From: Gammaproteobacteria bacterium
GTDB lineage: Bacteria > Pseudomonadota > Gammaproteobacteria > CAJXQU01
Direction: 5' to 3'
DNA length: 5,349 bases
NCBI GenBank assembly: GCA_026984275.1
Contig: JALSSM010000027.1
Span: forward strand, 1 to 5,349
A program made the translations under genes and the position numbers. A model generated the notes under the pieces. That model saw only the letters and a program-made list of their open reading frames with translations. It was not told where the DNA came from and did no database searches. Each line of letters starts with the position of its first letter. The first letter of the stretch is position 1. This document shows, piece after piece, positions 1-5,349 of this stretch.

Positions 1-342
1 AAAACGTTCTACATTTTCATGGGCAAACGTACGAACCATAATGCCATCAATCATACCAGAAAGAACGCGTGCGGTGTCTGCGATCTCTTCACCTCTGCCG
101 ACCTGTGAGTGTTGGGGAGAAAGAAAAATAGCATTTCCACCAAACTGAATCATCCCTGTTTCAAAAGACACCCGTGTTCGAGTAGAAGATTTTTCAAAAA
201 TCATTCCCAGAACTTTATTTTTCAGGGGTTCGAAAATACGTCCTTCTTTTTGCCACTTTTTGAGTTCAATGGCGCGATCAATTAACTGTCGAAATTCATC
301 GCGGCTCAGATCCTGTAAGGTGAGAAAATGTCTGGTAGTCAT
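1..342 (-). CDS. argF: Ornithine carbamoyltransferase, N-terminal part (3' end beyond window)
   Basis: This enzyme joins carbamoyl phosphate to ornithine to make citrulline, in cytoplasmic arginine biosynthesis. The visible 114 codons begin MTTRHFLTLQDLSRDEF and cover most of the carbamoyl-phosphate-binding domain. The family signature SSTRTR lies at residues 52-57, followed by VSFETGM. The HSQ stretch at 78-80, the DTARVL helix at 89-94 and the VRT segment around Arg104 match the phosphate-binding side of the site. The frame is open to base 1, so the ornithine domain lies outside. The start is the only sensible ATG and sits 4 bases after the argD stop. No Shine-Dalgarno sequence precedes it, so translation is probably coupled to argD. 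The STRTR motif is shared with aspartate carbamoyltransferase, but the surrounding sequence and the argD neighbour favour ArgF. Confidence 0.95.
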   Translation of the reverse strand, partial: MTTRHFLTLQDLSRDEFRQLIDRAIELKKWQKEGRIFEPLKNKVLGMIFEKSSTRTRVSFETGMIQFGGNAIFLSPQHSQVGRGEEIADTARVLSGMIDGIMVRTFAHENVERF

Positions 343-346
343 AATA

Positions 347-1528
347 TTATTTAGTTTGTAAAAAAGATTCGATTAACGGACTTAGCGTTTCTACAATCTG
401 ATCACACTCATCCTTACTGATAATCAGCGGAGGTAGTAAACGAATTGTATTATTTGCAGTCACATTAATCAGTAATTTTTGATCAAGCGCCTGCTGCACC
501 AGATCACCACAGGGTCTATCAAGTTCTATACCTATCATCAGCCCTTTACCGCGAATTTCAACGATCCCCGAAAGGTTTCTGAGAGATCTGTAAAACTGTT
601 CAAGTAAATATTTTCCATGGTTCTTTGCTTGCTGGACTAAACGATTTTTTTGCAGTGTTTCAATCACAGCCAAACCCACACGACAAGCAAGTGGATTTCC
701 TCCAAAAGTTGATCCATGACTCCCGGGAACAAATAAACTGGCTGCTTTTCCCTGTGCAAGACAGGCTCCAATAGGTACGCCATTTCCAAGTGACTTCGCC
801 AGTGTCATGACATCAGGTAAGACCTTTTCATGTTGACAGGCAAACCATTTTCCCGTTCTGCCCATGCCGGTCTGGATCTCATCCAGCATCATTAACCAGT
901 CATATTGATCACAAACGGATCTAATCTGGGTCAGGTAATTATCAGCAGGAATATTAACACCACCTTCACCCTGAACAGGCTCACACAAAACGGCCACAAT
1001 ATCCCTGTCGTCTTTAGCAATAGCTTCTAACGCGTCAATATCGTTATAAGGAATATGGATAAATTCCTGTACTAGAGGCTCATATCCTGAACGTACTTTA
1101 GGATTACCAGTAGCACTTAAAGTTGCCATTGTCCTGCCATGAAAACCACCTTCCATGACAACAATAGCCGGAACTTTAATCCCTTTATTTCGGCCATGTA
1201 ATCTTGCAAGTTTAATGGCTGCCTCATTCGCTTCGGCACCCGAGTTTCCAAAAAATACGCTTTCCATTGAAGACAGATCACATAATCGGTCTGCCAGCTT
1301 TTCCTGTAAATCAATACAATAAATATTTGATGTGTGGATCAGTGTGTTTGCCTGATCAGAAATGACTCTGGCAATTTCTGGATGAGCATGTCCGAGGCCG
1401 CACACGGCTATACCACCGAGAGCATCGAGATAGCGTTCACCCTGATTATCTTCCAGCCAGACACCGTCACCTCTTACAAAACTGATCGGCAAGGGTGAGT
1501 ATGATGTCATGAGATGTGATGTCGTCAT
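347..1528 (-). CDS. argD: Acetylornithine aminotransferase (PLP-dependent, class III)
   Basis: The enzyme transfers an amino group from glutamate to N-acetylglutamate semialdehyde, giving N-acetylornithine for arginine synthesis; many homologues also serve lysine synthesis as succinyldiaminopimelate aminotransferase. At 393 residues it has normal family length. Visible motifs are GGIAVCGLGHAHP (38-50), the phosphate-binding FFGNSGAEANEAAIKLAR (92-109), FHGRT (129-133), EPVQGEGG (183-190), DEIQTG (216-221, Asp216 contacting the pyridine nitrogen), TLAKSLGNG with the Schiff-base Lys245, and GSTFGGNPLAC (272-282). No key residue is missing. The first ATG gives MTTSHLMTSYSPLP; a second ATG six codons later (base 1510) is possible, and neither has a convincing Shine-Dalgarno sequence. 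It is followed by argF after 4 bases, a clear operon. The sodB terminator hairpin ends about 25 bases upstream, so the promoter is not obvious. Confidence 0.96.
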   Translation of the reverse strand: MTTSHLMTSYSPLPISFVRGDGVWLEDNQGERYLDALGGIAVCGLGHAHPEIARVISDQANTLIHTSNIYCIDLQEKLADRLCDLSSMESVFFGNSGAEANEAAIKLARLHGRNKGIKVPAIVVMEGGFHGRTMATLSATGNPKVRSGYEPLVQEFIHIPYNDIDALEAIAKDDRDIVAVLCEPVQGEGGVNIPADNYLTQIRSVCDQYDWLMMLDEIQTGMGRTGKWFACQHEKVLPDVMTLAKSLGNGVPIGACLAQGKAASLFVPGSHGSTFGGNPLACRVGLAVIETLQKNRLVQQAKNHGKYLLEQFYRSLRNLSGIVEIRGKGLMIGIELDRPCGDLVQQALDQKLLINVTANNTIRLLPPLIISKDECDQIVETLSPLIESFLQTK

Positions 1529-1542
1529 TTTTAGAAGTCTAT

Positions 1543-1578
1543 AAAAAGAAAAACGCAGTACGGGGTTACCGTACTGCG
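1543..1578 (-). terminator. Intrinsic terminator after sodB, possibly bidirectional
   Basis: A perfect 10-pair inverted repeat, CGCAGTACGG (1554-1563) and CCGTACTGCG (1569-1578), encloses a 5-base loop. Read on the minus strand the stem is followed by TTTTTCTTTTT, the classic U-tract, 31 bases after the sodB stop codon. On the plus strand it is followed by two A and then seven T (1581-1587), so it could also stop plus-strand transcripts. It belongs to sodB and separates it from argD. Confidence 0.9.
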
Positions 1579-1608
1579 AATTTTTTTAAGTTTCTGTCCG
1601 GCTTACTT

Positions 1609-2187
1609 TTAGAGATTGCCCGCTGCAAAATCCCAGTTAACCAGAGCCCAGAACGCCTTGAGATAATCTGGACGTACATTTCTGTAATCGATGTAGTACG
1701 CATGTTCCCAGACATCACAGGTTAATAATGGAGTATCTCCATCCGTTAAAGGACAACCGGCATTACTGGTATTCACTATCGCCAGACTACCATCGGATTT
1801 CTTCACTAACCAGGTCCAGCCTGATCCAAAATTGTTAACCGCTGAATCTGTAAATTGTTCTTTAAATGATTCCAGGCTTCCAAAGGCTTTGTTAATTCCT
1901 TCCAGCAGATCACCTGTTGGTTCACCACCACCATTTGGACTCAGAGAGTTCCAGTAGAAAGTATGATTCCAGATCTGTGCAGCATTATTAAAAATTGGCC
2001 CCGCAGGTGCTTTGGCAATAATTTCTTCTAATGAAGAATCAGAAAACTCTGTGCCTTCAATTAAACCATTTAATTTCGCTACATAAGTTGCATGATGCTT
2101 GCCATAATGAAAATCCAGTGTCTCACTGGAAATATGTGGCTCCAACGCATCTTTTGCATAAGGTAATTCTGGTAGTACGTGTTCCAT
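1609..2187 (-). CDS. sodB: Superoxide dismutase, iron type
   Basis: This cytoplasmic enzyme converts superoxide to oxygen and hydrogen peroxide. The 192-residue protein aligns by eye with E. coli SodB over its whole length, from LPYAKDALEPHIS (8-20) to the C-terminal ALVNWDFAAGNL. The four metal ligands are His27 (in FHYGKHH), His75 (in QIWNHTFYW), and Asp158 and His162 (in DVWEHAYYIDYRN). Gln71, the second-sphere glutamine in the N-terminal domain, and SNAG at 141-144 instead of a C-terminal Gln, are hallmarks of iron rather than manganese enzymes. Cys145 stands where E. coli has Thr. There is no signal peptide. A good Shine-Dalgarno sequence, GAGAGGG (2192-2198), supports the ATG chosen. 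It has its own promoter and terminator and appears to be a single-gene unit, although some parC transcripts may read into it. Confidence 0.97.
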   Translation of the reverse strand: MEHVLPELPYAKDALEPHISSETLDFHYGKHHATYVAKLNGLIEGTEFSDSSLEEIIAKAPAGPIFNNAAQIWNHTFYWNSLSPNGGGEPTGDLLEGINKAFGSLESFKEQFTDSAVNNFGSGWTWLVKKSDGSLAIVNTSNAGCPLTDGDTPLLTCDVWEHAYYIDYRNVRPDYLKAFWALVNWDFAAGNL

Positions 2188-2270
2188 ATAACCCTCTCAA
2201 TAAATTGATATTTATGGTTTTTTTATAGACCCACAAATAAATTCGCCAGTCCCACTCAAAAAACCTCCAA
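2188..2270 (-). other. Probable 5' leader of sodB mRNA
   Basis: From the start point inferred from the -10 element (near 2270), the sodB leader would be about 83 bases long. It opens with a GGAGG sequence (2264-2268) far from the sodB start. It contains complementary arms GGTTTTTT (2258-2265) and AAAAAAACC (2216-2224) that could close a roughly 33-base loop. It also has an AT-rich inverted repeat, ATAAAT-TGAT-ATTTAT (2200-2215), just upstream of the sodB ribosome binding site. A ten-codon GTG-initiated frame (2223-2255) lies inside the loop. This length and structure would suit post-transcriptional control, but nothing here proves it. Confidence 0.4.
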
Positions 2271-2276
2271 TCGACA

Positions 2277-2285
2277 ATTATAGCA
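2277..2285 (-). promoter_or_regulatory. sodB promoter, extended -10 type
   Basis: On the minus strand the sequence TGCTATAAT gives a perfect -10 hexamer (2277-2282) preceded by a TGn extension (2283-2285). No good -35 hexamer lies 16 to 18 bases upstream, as is common for extended -10 promoters. Transcription would begin near 2270. The -35 region is occupied by an imperfect palindrome (2288-2305). Confidence 0.65.
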
Positions 2286-2287
2286 CA

Positions 2288-2305
2288 GCATTGGGGGATC
2301 ATTGC
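2288..2305. promoter_or_regulatory. Imperfect palindrome, possible operator upstream of sodB
   Basis: GCATTG (2288-2293) and CATTGC (2300-2305) are inverted half-sites, matching at 5 of 6 positions, separated by GGGGAT. The element covers the -35 position of the sodB promoter and would also overlap the -35 region of a plus-strand promoter for the small RNA proposed at 2339-2428. I do not recognise it as the site of any particular regulator. Short palindromes of this quality also arise by chance. Confidence 0.25.
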
Positions 2306-2338
2306 ACTCTGTACTAACCGTTAAAGTATTCTCGATGT

Positions 2339-2428
2339 TGACCGATAACCTTTCTGTCAGAGCGGATTCCCCTCCCCTCCCTTATCCGTTCTGCCCTGGG
2401 TCGGAGCTTCGGCTCCGACCTCTTTTTT
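2339..2428 (+). ncRNA. Candidate small RNA with C-rich hairpin loop and UUCG terminator
   Basis: The 3' end is well defined by an intrinsic terminator that works only on this strand. Directly before it lies a second hairpin: CAGAGCGGAT (2358-2367) pairs with ATCCGTTCTG (2384-2393), ten pairs including one G-U, around the 16-base loop TCCCCTCCCCTCCCTT. Five bases separate the two hairpins, and no protein frame fits. Loops of C with U in this style are used by known bacterial small RNAs to pair with Shine-Dalgarno sequences, for example UCCC-type staphylococcal RNAs and the CCUCCUCCC loops of alphaproteobacteria. The 5' end is uncertain: TATTCT (2327-2332) is a weak -10 with TTGCAC (2302-2307) 19 bases before it, implying a start near 2339. 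I do not recognise the family. The alternative is that both hairpins serve as a 3' structure of parC mRNA, which the lack of a U-tract on that strand argues against. Confidence 0.5.
2399..2427 (+). terminator. Plus-strand intrinsic terminator with UUCG tetraloop
   Basis: GGTCGGAGC (2399-2407) and GCTCCGACC (2412-2420) form a perfect 9-pair stem closed by C(TTCG)G, an exceptionally stable tetraloop. It is followed by TCTTTTTT (2421-2428). On the minus strand the hairpin is followed by CAGGGCAGAACGG, with no T-run, so it is a poor terminator for parC. It ends about 9 bases before the parC stop codon and would keep plus-strand transcripts from running antisense into parC. Confidence 0.85.
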
Positions 2429-2436
2429 GAGAGATC

Positions 2437-4680
2437 CTATTCTACCTGCATCCCTGAAACGTTCTGAAATCCTCTGGGTAATTTATTGCCTCTTCTGCCA
2501 CGTTCTCCAACATAGGCTTCAAGATCACGTGATTTCAATGTCAGATGCCGTTGGCCAGAAAAGATAATCAAATTTGAATTTATAGGCAAAGAGATGGTAG
2601 CCACCAAGTATTCTTCCCGAGAAGCCACTCGAGCCGAAGGAATTTGCATAATCTTCAATCCTTTTCCTTTTGCAAGTTCAGGTAATTCTTTGAGCCCAAA
2701 TACCAACAACCGCCCTTCATTTGAGAGTGCAACAACACGATCCGTCTCATAATCTGAAACAGGTGCTGGTGGCAGTACTTCGGCGCCTTTGGGAAGTCTC
2801 AGGATTGCTTTTCCTGCTTTATTCTTACTGTATAGATCACCAAGTTTTACAACATATCCATAACCTGCATCAGAAGAAACCAGATATTGAGTCTCTGCTT
2901 GTCCACACAGTACACTGACAAACTCTGCTCCATCTGGTGGAGATAATTTCCCTGAAAGGGGTTCTCCTAAACCTCGCGCAGAGGGCAAAGAATGCGTCGC
3001 CAATGAATAACTCCGGCCTGTTGAATCAAGAAACACTGAAAGCTGATTGCTCTTTCCTGCTGCTGCTGAACGGTAAGCATCTCCATCACGATACTTCAGT
3101 TCTTGCGCATCAATTTCATGACCTTTTGCAGCCCTGACCCAGCCTTTTTGTGATAGAACAATCGTGACAGGATCAGAGGGAATCAGCGCTGTCTGATCCA
3201 GCGCCTGTGCCTGCTTACGCTCAACAATAGGAGAACGACGATCATCACCAAATTGTTCCGCATCTTCCTGAATTTCTTTTCGGATCAAAGTTTTCAATCT
3301 TCGTTTTGATCCTAACGTTAGTTCCAGTTTGTCACGTTCTTCAGCCAGGTCATTAAGTTCACCACGGATTTTCATCTCTTCCAGTCGTGCTAAATGACGG
3401 AGTTTTAATTCCAGTATTGCCTCGGCCTGATCGCTCGTAATTCCGAATCGTTGCATCAAAACTGGTTTGGGTTTGTCTTCTTCCCGAATAATTGCAATCA
3501 CTTCATCTATATTCAAAAAAGCAATTAACTGACCTTCGAGAATATGAATGCGTTTATTGACCTTTTCCAGACGATATTCAAGGCGATTTCTGACGGTCGT
3601 AGTTCTGAATTCAATCCATTCGGTTAATAATTTCCTGAGATTTTTAACTTGAGGTCTGCCATCAATCCCGATCATATTCAGGTTAACTCGATAGCTTTTT
3701 TCCAGATCAGTGGTTGCAAAAAGGTGATCCATGAATTGTTCGATATCCACCCGATTTGATCGTGGAAATAATACCAACCTGGTGGGTGTTTCGTGATCAG
3801 ATTCATCACGAAGATTGTCCAGCATAGGTAGTTTTTTTGCTTCAATTTGTGCTGCGATTTGTTGCTGAATCTTTGTGCCTGAACTTTGATACGGTAAGGC
3901 TGTAATCACAATGTCACCGTTTTCGATCTCATAGATCGCCCTCATGCGGATAGAACCAGTACCCGTCTCATAAATGGTCTGAATTTCTTCCTGAGAACTA
4001 ATGATTTCTGCATCGGTTGGATAATCTGGACCTTTTATGTGTTCAAGTAAATCTTCAATCGTTGATCTTGGAGATTCGAGCAGTCGTATACAGGCACTTG
4101 CAACTTCACGAAGGTTATGTGGTGGAATATCTGTTGCCATACCAACGGCAATTCCAGATCCGCCATTTAATAATATATTCGGTAATCTCGCTGGCAGTAA
4201 TTTTGGTTCTTCCAATGTCCCATCAAAATTTGGAACCCAGTCAACAGTTCCCTCTCCCAGTTCTTTTAAAAGTAATTCTGCATAAGCCGTGAGTTTTGAT
4301 TCGGTATAACGCATCGCGGCGAAAGATTTAGGATCATCCATTGATCCCCAGTTACCCTGTCCATCAATTAATGGATAACGATAGGCAAAATCCTGTGCCA
4401 TTAAGACCATGGCTTCGTAACAGGCAGAATCACCATGTGGGTGAAATTTTCCGATCACATCGCCGACTGTTCTGGCCGATTTTTTGAATTTTGATCCAAC
4501 CTTCAAACCAAGCTCAGACATGGCATAGACAATGCGTCTTTGTACAGGTTTCAAACCATCACCTATATTTGGCAATGCACGATCCAGAATGACATACATG
4601 GAATATTCCAGATAGGCCTGTTCTGTAAATTGGTGGAGAGGTTGTTGTTCAGAAAATTCTAATGGTTGATTCATATTCAT
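2437..4680 (-). CDS. parC: DNA topoisomerase IV subunit A
   Basis: ParC pairs with ParE as a heterotetramer that unlinks daughter chromosomes, by passing one duplex through a double-strand break in another. From ATG 4680 it has 747 residues, against 752 in E. coli. The breakage-reunion domain contains GDGLKPVQRR (40-49), HPHGDSACYEA (80-90), the catalytic Tyr125 in AAMRYTES and the DNA-bending Ile177 in GIAVGMATD. The long coiled-coil region runs roughly from 360 to 480. The C-terminal beta-propeller follows, with GWVRAAKGH (513-521) and SARGLGEPLSGKL, and the protein ends near GERGRRG (725-731). The quinolone-determining positions are Ser85 and Glu89, the sensitive state. The frame extends to a GTG at 4716, but that lies upstream of the inferred transcription start. 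ATG 4680 or ATG 4674 matches homologue length better. No Shine-Dalgarno sequence is apparent. parE is not in the window. Confidence 0.97.
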   Translation of the reverse strand: MNMNQPLEFSEQQPLHQFTEQAYLEYSMYVILDRALPNIGDGLKPVQRRIVYAMSELGLKVGSKFKKSARTVGDVIGKFHPHGDSACYEAMVLMAQDFAYRYPLIDGQGNWGSMDDPKSFAAMRYTESKLTAYAELLLKELGEGTVDWVPNFDGTLEEPKLLPARLPNILLNGGSGIAVGMATDIPPHNLREVASACIRLLESPRSTIEDLLEHIKGPDYPTDAEIISSQEEIQTIYETGTGSIRMRAIYEIENGDIVITALPYQSSGTKIQQQIAAQIEAKKLPMLDNLRDESDHETPTRLVLFPRSNRVDIEQFMDHLFATTDLEKSYRVNLNMIGIDGRPQVKNLRKLLTEWIEFRTTTVRNRLEYRLEKVNKRIHILEGQLIAFLNIDEVIAIIREEDKPKPVLMQRFGITSDQAEAILELKLRHLARLEEMKIRGELNDLAEERDKLELTLGSKRRLKTLIRKEIQEDAEQFGDDRRSPIVERKQAQALDQTALIPSDPVTIVLSQKGWVRAAKGHEIDAQELKYRDGDAYRSAAAGKSNQLSVFLDSTGRSYSLATHSLPSARGLGEPLSGKLSPPDGAEFVSVLCGQAETQYLVSSDAGYGYVVKLGDLYSKNKAGKAILRLPKGAEVLPPAPVSDYETDRVVALSNEGRLLVFGLKELPELAKGKGLKIMQIPSARVASREEYLVATISLPINSNLIIFSGQRHLTLKSRDLEAYVGERGRRGNKLPRGFQNVSGMQVE

Positions 4681-4719
4681 CGAAAATCGGGGATTGGAAA
4701 CGAAATAATTTAACACATC

Positions 4720-4748
4720 ATGATATTGATACAGAAATATTTTTACAA
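4720..4748 (-). promoter_or_regulatory. parC promoter, sigma70 type
   Basis: On the minus strand TTGTAA (4743-4748) is a 4 of 6 match to the -35 consensus, and TATCAT (4720-4725) is a 5 of 6 match to the -10, with an ideal 17-base spacer. Transcription would begin near 4713, giving a leader of about 33 bases to the ATG at 4680. It sits just downstream of the methanol dehydrogenase terminator, so parC is probably transcribed independently. Confidence 0.6.
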
Positions 4749-4773
4749 TTTATCTCTACAAAATTGCAGGCAT

Positions 4774-4809
4774 AAAAAAACCCCGGCTTCTATGAAGAAG
4801 TCGGGGTTT
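4774..4809 (-). terminator. Intrinsic terminator after the methanol dehydrogenase gene
   Basis: The arms AAACCCCGGCTTC (4778-4790) and GAAGTCGGGGTTT (4797-4809) pair around a 6-base loop. One position is a G-T wobble on the plus strand and a C-A mismatch on the minus strand. On the minus strand the GC-rich stem runs into a tract of seven T (4774-4780). It lies about 60 bases after the dehydrogenase stop codon. The bases between hold several short AGCTT and TATAGC repeats and no gene. Confidence 0.88.
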
Positions 4810-4868
4810 ACTAGACTAATGACTTAGCTTAGATTTTTTGCTTCAAGCTTTATAGCTTATAGCCTGGC

Positions 4869-5349
4869 TTATGGCAGACTGAAAACACTCAACACACCGC
4901 CGAGACGAGTGAAGCTATTCAGGCCTTTATAAGCACCTACAGCACCAAGACCGTCTGTATCGTTGATAAGGCCAGCAGCCATACCGATACCAGCCCAACC
5001 ACCAACACCTGACAGTACACCTACGTACTGCTTGCCTTTGTGAGACCAAGTGTTTGTGTTACCGATGATGCCTGATGGAGTTTTGAATTTCCACAGGAGC
5101 TTACCGCTCTTAGCATCAATCGCTTTCAGATAACCTTCAAGGGTACCGTAGAAGACAACGTCACCAGCAGTAGCCAGTGCACCTGACCATACTGAGAAGC
5201 GTTCTGGGATTGACCATACAACTTTACCTGTAGAAGCATCCCAGGCAATAAAGTTACCCAGGTTGTTGTCTTCGGCATTGTTGTTAGGGCAGTCAGGACA
5301 TACACGACCCGCTGGGAACATGTTCAACACAGCGTTTACATAGGGTTGA
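4869..5349 (-). CDS. xoxF: PQQ-dependent methanol dehydrogenase, XoxF-like, C-terminal part
   Basis: The gene continues beyond the right edge; the frame is open through base 5348 (reading QPYVNAVLNMFPAG), so the true start lies outside. The fragment holds the last blades of the eight-bladed propeller of PQQ alcohol dehydrogenases, with two tryptophan-docking motifs, AWDASTGKVVW (about 5216-5246) and AIDAKSGKLLW. Typical family stretches follow: FSVWSGALATAGDVVFYGT, FKTPSGIIGN and GVLSGVGGWAGIG. The protein oxidises methanol to formaldehyde or formate in the periplasm and passes electrons to a cytochrome c. It stops directly after VFSLP, as I recall for XoxF enzymes, whereas MxaF has a further tail of about 20 residues. 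XoxF proteins use lanthanides, but the diagnostic extra Asp is outside the window, so the XoxF assignment is moderate and the PQQ-dehydrogenase assignment firm. A CPDC segment near the left of the visible protein is unusual. Confidence 0.85.
   Translation of the reverse strand, partial: QPYVNAVLNMFPAGRVCPDCPNNNAEDNNLGNFIAWDASTGKVVWSIPERFSVWSGALATAGDVVFYGTLEGYLKAIDAKSGKLLWKFKTPSGIIGNTNTWSHKGKQYVGVLSGVGGWAGIGMAAGLINDTDGLGAVGAYKGLNSFTRLGGVLSVFSLP

Noticed and set aside
2200..2215. AT-rich inverted repeat as a Fur box controlling sodB
   Set aside because: It matches the Fur consensus poorly and lies about 55 bases downstream of the inferred start, not over the promoter. It may be a weak leader hairpin.
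2031..2228. Plus-strand 65-codon frame crossing the sodB start and leader
   Set aside because: Most of it is antisense to sodB coding sequence, with no ribosome binding site and no recognisable protein features.
2291..2306. Sigma54-type promoter (TGG...TTGCA) for the plus-strand RNA
   Set aside because: The GG to GC spacing is one base shorter than the strict sigma54 arrangement and the CAC part of the -24 element is missing.
2399..2420. The UUCG hairpin as the parC transcription terminator
   Set aside because: On the minus strand no T-run follows the stem. The T-tract is on the other side, which fits plus-strand termination.
4017..4292. Plus-strand open frames opposite parC (4017-4292 and 4037-4285), and shorter ones at 2721-2918 and 2937-3137
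   Set aside because: They lie inside the firmly identified parC on the other strand, lack family resemblance and ribosome binding sites, and look like shadows of its codon pattern.
4681..4716. GTG at 4716 as the parC start, adding 12 residues
   Set aside because: It lies upstream of the start point inferred from the -35/-10 pair at 4720-4748, and the added residues have no counterpart in E. coli ParC.
4869..5349. Assignment to MxaF, the calcium-dependent large subunit
   Set aside because: The protein ends right after VFSLP without the C-terminal tail I recall for MxaF. The decisive metal-site residues are outside the window, so this is only a preference.

Overview
The window looks like a stretch of gammaproteobacterial chromosome from a methylotroph. 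ParC and the iron superoxide dismutase resemble the E. coli proteins nearly end to end. The right edge carries the C-terminus of a PQQ-dependent methanol dehydrogenase, more like the XoxF than the MxaF type. Base composition is moderately AT-rich and even across the genes. A marine methylotroph such as Methylophaga would fit, but the genus is a guess. I see no insertion sequence, tRNA, rRNA, CRISPR array or prophage.

All protein genes are on the minus strand, so transcription runs right to left. From the right: the methanol dehydrogenase C-terminus (4869-5349, cut by the edge) and its terminator (4774-4809); a good sigma70-type promoter (4720-4748) driving parC (2437-4680); a 249-base gap; sodB (1609-2187) with its own extended -10 promoter (2277-2285) and a strong terminator (1543-1578); then argD (347-1528) and, 4 bases on, the N-terminal 114 codons of argF (1-342, cut by the edge). 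argD and argF form an arginine biosynthesis pair. parC (topoisomerase IV), sodB (superoxide defence) and the dehydrogenase (periplasmic methanol oxidation) are functionally unrelated neighbours, each with its own transcription signals as far as can be seen.

The most interesting region is the gap between sodB and parC. On the plus strand, against every gene here, it holds a 10-pair hairpin whose 16-base loop is almost entirely C and U. Five bases later comes a textbook intrinsic terminator with a UUCG tetraloop and a U-tract. No plus-strand protein gene feeds that terminator, so it most likely ends an undescribed small RNA of about 90 bases. Its C-rich loop is complementary to Shine-Dalgarno-like sequence, which suggests a trans-acting regulator of translation. 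An imperfect palindrome lies between the presumed promoters of this RNA and of sodB.

A second oddity is that the sodB terminator ends only about 14 bases before the argD start, leaving no room for an ordinary argDF promoter downstream of it.
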